This document shows positions 61,374 through 64,000 of a stretch of 64,000 nt of DNA, in pieces. Under the pieces are notes generated by a model. That model searched no databases, was not told the origin of the DNA, and saw nothing but the letters and a program-made list of their open reading frames with translations. The DNA comes from Devosia sp. (GTDB taxonomy: Bacteria; Pseudomonadota; Alphaproteobacteria; Rhizobiales; Devosiaceae), in the NCBI RefSeq assembly GCF_025809055.1, contig NZ_CP075529.1:1116001-1180000 (forward strand), in the 5' to 3' direction. The position numbers and the translations under genes are program-made. Every line of letters starts with the position of its first letter. Position 1 is the stretch's first letter.

Positions 61374-62333
61374 ATGCCCCCGCTGATCAATCGTCGCTCA
61401 CTCCTCATTGGCGCCGCCTCGTCTCCCGCATTGGCCATCGCTGCCCACGCCGCCGGCCTGGCCGACGGCGCTGCCGATCCCGTCGCCGAACCCGGCCGGA
61501 TCGTGCACTGGCGGAATGTCGAATCCGAGCATGTCGGGCCGCGCGATGTCACCATCTGGTTGCCGCAGGAGGCTGCAGGTCCCCTCCCCGTGATATACGC
61601 CCATGACGGAGAAAACCTGTTCGACAATGCGGTCTCCGTCGATGACTTCCCGCTCAATCTCGACGCCGCCATGGGCGCGCTTGCCGCCTCAGGCGTCGGT
61701 CCCGCGATCATCGTCGGCATATGGGCCACAGCCGAGCGCACGCGCGAATACAATGCGCAAAGTGTCGTTGATGACCTTCCCGGTCACGTCCGTGAAGCGG
61801 TTGAACTCAGCTGCGAGGGGGCCCTCAGTTCCGAGGCCTACCTGACATTCATAACCGACGAGCTGAAACCGCGGGTCGACGCCGAATTCGATACCCTTCC
61901 CGATGCGGCCAATACGTTCACCTTTGGTGTCAGCATGGGTGGCTTGATTGCCGTGGAAGCCCTGGCGACGCGCCCCGACATTTTTGGCGGCGCCGTCGCC
62001 ATGTCAGCCCACATGTTCATGATGGGCCCGGCCTCGGCCAATCCTGACTTCCCGATGCCGCCCGATGCCTTCCCGGAGATCGAGGCCGCTCTGACCCGTT
62101 TGGGCGAACGCATGCCTGATCCGGCAACCCACCGGCTATGGATCGACCACGGTACCATCGACCTCGACCAATATTATTCTGGCAGTCACAAGGCCCTGGC
62201 CGATGGCCTGATCGCAGCGGGCTGGAAGCCAACCGAAAGCCTGGAAGCCCGGGTCTATGTCGGCACCGGACACCATGGGAGCTGGTGGATTCCCCGCGTT
62301 CCCGAGGCGCTCCGGTTCCTTCTTACTGCCTGA
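61374..62333 (+). CDS. Exported alpha/beta hydrolase, putative esterase
   Basis: A 319-residue protein of the esterase family that includes enterochelin-esterase-like and S-formylglutathione hydrolase-like enzymes. A twin-arginine-type signal is at the start (NRRSLLIGAASSPALAIAAH). The nucleophile elbow is GVSMGGL (Ser), VSVDDFPLNL and HDGENLFDN give the oxyanion side, and the final His is in GTGHHGSWW. The acid may be the Asp in IDHGTIDLD. The gene sits 107 bases after pepT, behind a hairpin that hides its ribosome site, and its natural substrate is unknown. Confidence 0.8.
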   Translation: MPPLINRRSLLIGAASSPALAIAAHAAGLADGAADPVAEPGRIVHWRNVESEHVGPRDVTIWLPQEAAGPLPVIYAHDGENLFDNAVSVDDFPLNLDAAMGALAASGVGPAIIVGIWATAERTREYNAQSVVDDLPGHVREAVELSCEGALSSEAYLTFITDELKPRVDAEFDTLPDAANTFTFGVSMGGLIAVEALATRPDIFGGAVAMSAHMFMMGPASANPDFPMPPDAFPEIEAALTRLGERMPDPATHRLWIDHGTIDLDQYYSGSHKALADGLIAAGWKPTESLEARVYVGTGHHGSWWIPRVPEALRFLLTA

Positions 62334-62357
62334 CCGCCAAAAGCGGCGGAAATACCC

Positions 62358-62390
62358 GGCCGGATCGGACCCCCGCGGTCCGGTCCGGCT
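62358..62390 (+). terminator. Terminator-like hairpin after the esterase gene
   Basis: A 13-bp stem with wobbles (GCCGGATCGGACC with GGTCCGGTCCGGC) and a five-base loop, without a clear T run. Confidence 0.55.
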
Positions 62391-62504
62391 CTTGGTCTCG
62401 AACGCGACCGCATTTGGCGTTGATGCGACGCCCCGGCATCGGCATCATGGCGCCGCCGGGCAAACCCCGGCGGTCACCAATCCGCAGACCGATCGGGAAA
62501 CGCG

Positions 62505-62693
62505 ATGCCTACTGACACCTATAACCTGCTCATTCTCGGCGTCGGTGCCGCAATCCTGCTTTGGCTGGTCTTTTCGGTGATGAAGAAACTCATCGGCCTG
62601 GCGCTGCTCGCCGCCATAGTTTTTGGCGCCTATATCGTCTGGACCAACCCCGCCTTGCTGCAACAGGCCATGAGAATGGTCGGGCTCAGCTAA
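62505..62693 (+). CDS. Small inner-membrane protein
   Basis: A 62-residue protein with two closely spaced hydrophobic segments (YNLLILGVGAAILLWLVFSV and LIGLALLAAIVFGAYIVW), a basic KK between them, and a short amphipathic tail (NPALLQQAMRMVGLS). It most likely spans the membrane twice as a hairpin. No family was recognised. It stands alone between two hydrolase genes, convergent with the second. The frame is well formed, but the ribosome site is weak. Confidence 0.6.
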   Translation: MPTDTYNLLILGVGAAILLWLVFSVMKKLIGLALLAAIVFGAYIVWTNPALLQQAMRMVGLS

Positions 62694-62712
62694 GTCCGCC
62701 CACCAACCGGCC

Positions 62713-63597
62713 CTATCGCAGGTGACGCTGGAAGAAGGCCAACACGGCCGATCGCATTTTCGGTGTTTCTTCGTGCCCGACGCCCGGTTCGCTGAAAAAT
62801 TCAAGCATATCGCTGTCCTCCGCATAGGCGGGCCGCAGGTCGGCCATGGCCCGCTCAACAGCCTGTGGCGGGCTCAGATGATCAGCTTCGCCTACACAGA
62901 TCAATTGCGGACGGGGCGCCACGATGGCCGCGATCGTGCCACCATCTGCTTCACGCAGGAGGCCAGGCACTGTCAGGTAGATGCCATGACCATCATGGGC
63001 ACCGAGCGCGATCATGGTGCGGAAGTCGGCAAAGCAGCACAGATGAGCGACCGCCGCGATGCGCGTATCCAGGGCCGCCAGCCAGTAGCTCAAGACGCAG
63101 CCCATGGATAGCCCGAAGGCGCCGATGCGGTCGGCGTCCACATCTTCCCGCGACGCCAGATAACCAAGCGCTGCGGCGTGATCGGACAGCATCTGGCCAA
63201 AGAGCGACTTGCCTTCCCAAAGCAACGCCTTTGCGGCAGAGCTTTCGCTCACCGTGGCCCGCTCACCAAATATGGGCATGTCGATAACCATGGTGACATA
63301 ACCCGCCCGGGCGAACACGGGACCGAGCGGGTCAAGCAGATATTCCCGGCCATCGAGCAGTTCCCGCGCGCCGATTGCGTAGCCGCCGCCATGCGAATGG
63401 CCATAGAGGATTGCCGGCAATGGCCCGGACGCCCCGGCCGGACGCGTAAGAATGCCGCGGACCGGCAAACCGGCAATATCGAGTTTCAGATGCTCGATGA
63501 CGTAATCGCCCATCGGCTCGATATGGGAAGACACTAGCGTGGCGGTCCTGTCTTCAAAGGCCAGCAGTTCTCGAAAACGGGCTACGCTAAAGGTCAC
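62713..63597 (-). CDS. Alpha/beta hydrolase, dienelactone-hydrolase-like
   Basis: A protein of about 294 residues. The nucleophile motif is IGAFGLSMGCVLSYWLAAL, the oxyanion-hole segment is LYGHSHGGGYAIG, and the catalytic His is in GVGHEETPKM with the acid likely the Asp in CVGEADHLSPPQ. The domain starts at VIEHLKLDIAGLPVRGIL. A GTG at 63597, with GGAGG about 13 bases upstream, was chosen as start; the longer frame is not conserved. An inner ATG (MGDYVIEH) is the alternative. It is divergent from an Old Yellow Enzyme gene, so they may share a detoxification signal. Confidence 0.78.
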   Translation of the reverse strand: MTFSVARFRELLAFEDRTATLVSSHIEPMGDYVIEHLKLDIAGLPVRGILTRPAGASGPLPAILYGHSHGGGYAIGARELLDGREYLLDPLGPVFARAGYVTMVIDMPIFGERATVSESSAAKALLWEGKSLFGQMLSDHAAALGYLASREDVDADRIGAFGLSMGCVLSYWLAALDTRIAAVAHLCCFADFRTMIALGAHDGHGIYLTVPGLLREADGGTIAAIVAPRPQLICVGEADHLSPPQAVERAMADLRPAYAEDSDMLEFFSEPGVGHEETPKMRSAVLAFFQRHLR

Positions 63598-63710
63598 AGC
63601 GAATATCGATCCTCCAAAGCACAAACCTCCCCCATCCCTGCCCGATATGCAATCGGCGGTGGATGGAAACCGATTTCGGAACTTCGGCACTTTTATAGAT
63701 CATTCTGCTA

Positions 63711-63730
63711 TCATCGGCACTTGCCGATGA
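63711..63730. promoter_or_regulatory. Inverted-repeat operator candidate between the hydrolase and Old Yellow Enzyme genes
   Basis: TCATCGGCA-CT-TGCCGATGA is a perfect 9-bp inverted repeat, and its half sequence TCGGCACTT recurs 30 bases upstream (63684-63692). It lies in the divergent promoter region 55 bases before the start of the next gene. Confidence 0.5.
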
Positions 63731-63785
63731 ATGGTGAAGCGACCATGTATGGCGCTCAACGCCGCACTCGATTGAAGGAATATGC

Positions 63786-64000
63786 ATGTCCAAGTTGATG
63801 TCACCCGTCCGGCTCCGCGAGCTCGACCTGCGCAACCGCACGGTGGTTGCGCCGATGTGCCAGTATTCCGCGATCGACGGGTTCGCGAACGACTGGCATC
63901 TCGTGCATCTCGGGCGATTTGCGATGGGCGGTTTCGGGCTGATCCTGGTGGAAGCGACCGGGGTGCTGCCTGAAGCTCGTATTTCCTATGGCGACCTTGG
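63786..64000 (+). CDS. NADH:flavin oxidoreductase/Old Yellow Enzyme, N-terminal part cut by the window edge
   Basis: The first 71 residues of an FMN enzyme that reduces activated alkenes. The frame is open to the window end. MSPVRLRELDLRNRTVVAPM is the family start, CQYSAIDGFANDWHLVHLGR follows with the conserved cysteine, and GGFGLILVEATGVLPEAR is the FMN-contacting strand. The Cys-Gln-Tyr motif is typical of YqjM-like thermophilic-type members. AAGGA lies six bases before the ATG. It is divergent from the hydrolase gene. Confidence 0.9.
   Translation, partial: MSKLMSPVRLRELDLRNRTVVAPMCQYSAIDGFANDWHLVHLGRFAMGGFGLILVEATGVLPEARISYGDL

Overview
The window is high-GC (roughly 62-64 % by eye) chromosomal DNA from an alphaproteobacterium, most likely a Hyphomicrobiales member of the Devosia type. 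This rests on recognised families, not on any search. The pointers are the FliX, FlbT and FlaF flagellar regulators, a single-cysteine DksA, the order cysG-DUF2849-cysI-cysH for sulfate assimilation, and a 1767-residue membrane-anchored coiled-coil protein resembling the growth-pole ring protein of polar-growing Rhizobiales. There is no rRNA, CRISPR array, insertion sequence or intact prophage. One tRNA-Lys is present.

Layout. 1-2.2 kb: the C-terminus of an M32 carboxypeptidase, then a small curli-like cluster (two curlin-repeat proteins around a CsgH-like chaperone). 2.3-3.2 kb: a YciI-like protein and dksA. 3.4-16.6 kb: a flagellar block, with fliX divergent from flgI-flgJ-flbY/flgN-like, two large flagellin paralogues, flbT-flaF, and flgE-flgK-flgL on the other strand. 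16.7-21.2 kb: a P-loop ATPase, metA, and the ycjX-ycjF pair. 21.3-28.6 kb: two [2Fe-2S] ferredoxins, a ferredoxin-NADP reductase and a sulfate-assimilation operon in which cysH is fused to DUF934; several palindromic repeats sit in the gaps. 28.6-32.8 kb: a methyltransferase coupled to prfC, a nucleotidyltransferase and an Hpt protein. 33.2-38.5 kb: the giant coiled-coil protein. 38.6-50.7 kb: GNAT enzymes, an NlpC/P60-like hydrolase, an MFS carrier, a metallophosphatase, an exported GH3 glucosaminidase, acsA, a FemAB-like/flippase pair, TerC, an exported intradiol dioxygenase and a cytochrome c. 50.7-64 kb: tRNA-Lys, an aminotransferase, an exo/endonuclease-phosphatase protein, leuA with a leucine-rich upstream peptide, phzF, a UPF0303 protein, a probable small toxin-immunity pair, ilvC, a TetR regulator with a palindromic operator, pepT, two alpha/beta hydrolases and the start of an Old Yellow Enzyme.

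How the genes may work together. The non-coding DNA of the flagellar block carries good matches to CtrA boxes (TTAA-N7-TTAA) at fliX and a flagellin gene, and to sigma-54 promoters (TGGCAC-N5-TTGCA) at flgE and flgI. That is the pattern of a Caulobacter-type hierarchy of CtrA, then FliX/FlbD with RpoN, then hook and ring genes. The sulfate operon lacks a CysJ flavoprotein, so the adjacent ferredoxin and ferredoxin-NADP reductase are the obvious candidates to feed electrons to CysI. The branched-chain genes leuA and ilvC flank the toxin-immunity pair.

The best leads for something undescribed are the toxin-immunity pair (57437-58115), the 20-fold 11-residue repeat in the giant polar protein, a perfect 10-bp hairpin that buries the ribosome binding site of the esterase at 61374, the leucine-rich peptide before leuA, and a promoter/leader-peptide/terminator unit at 32267-32427. 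No homology search, folding program or gene finder was run; family names come from recognising motifs.
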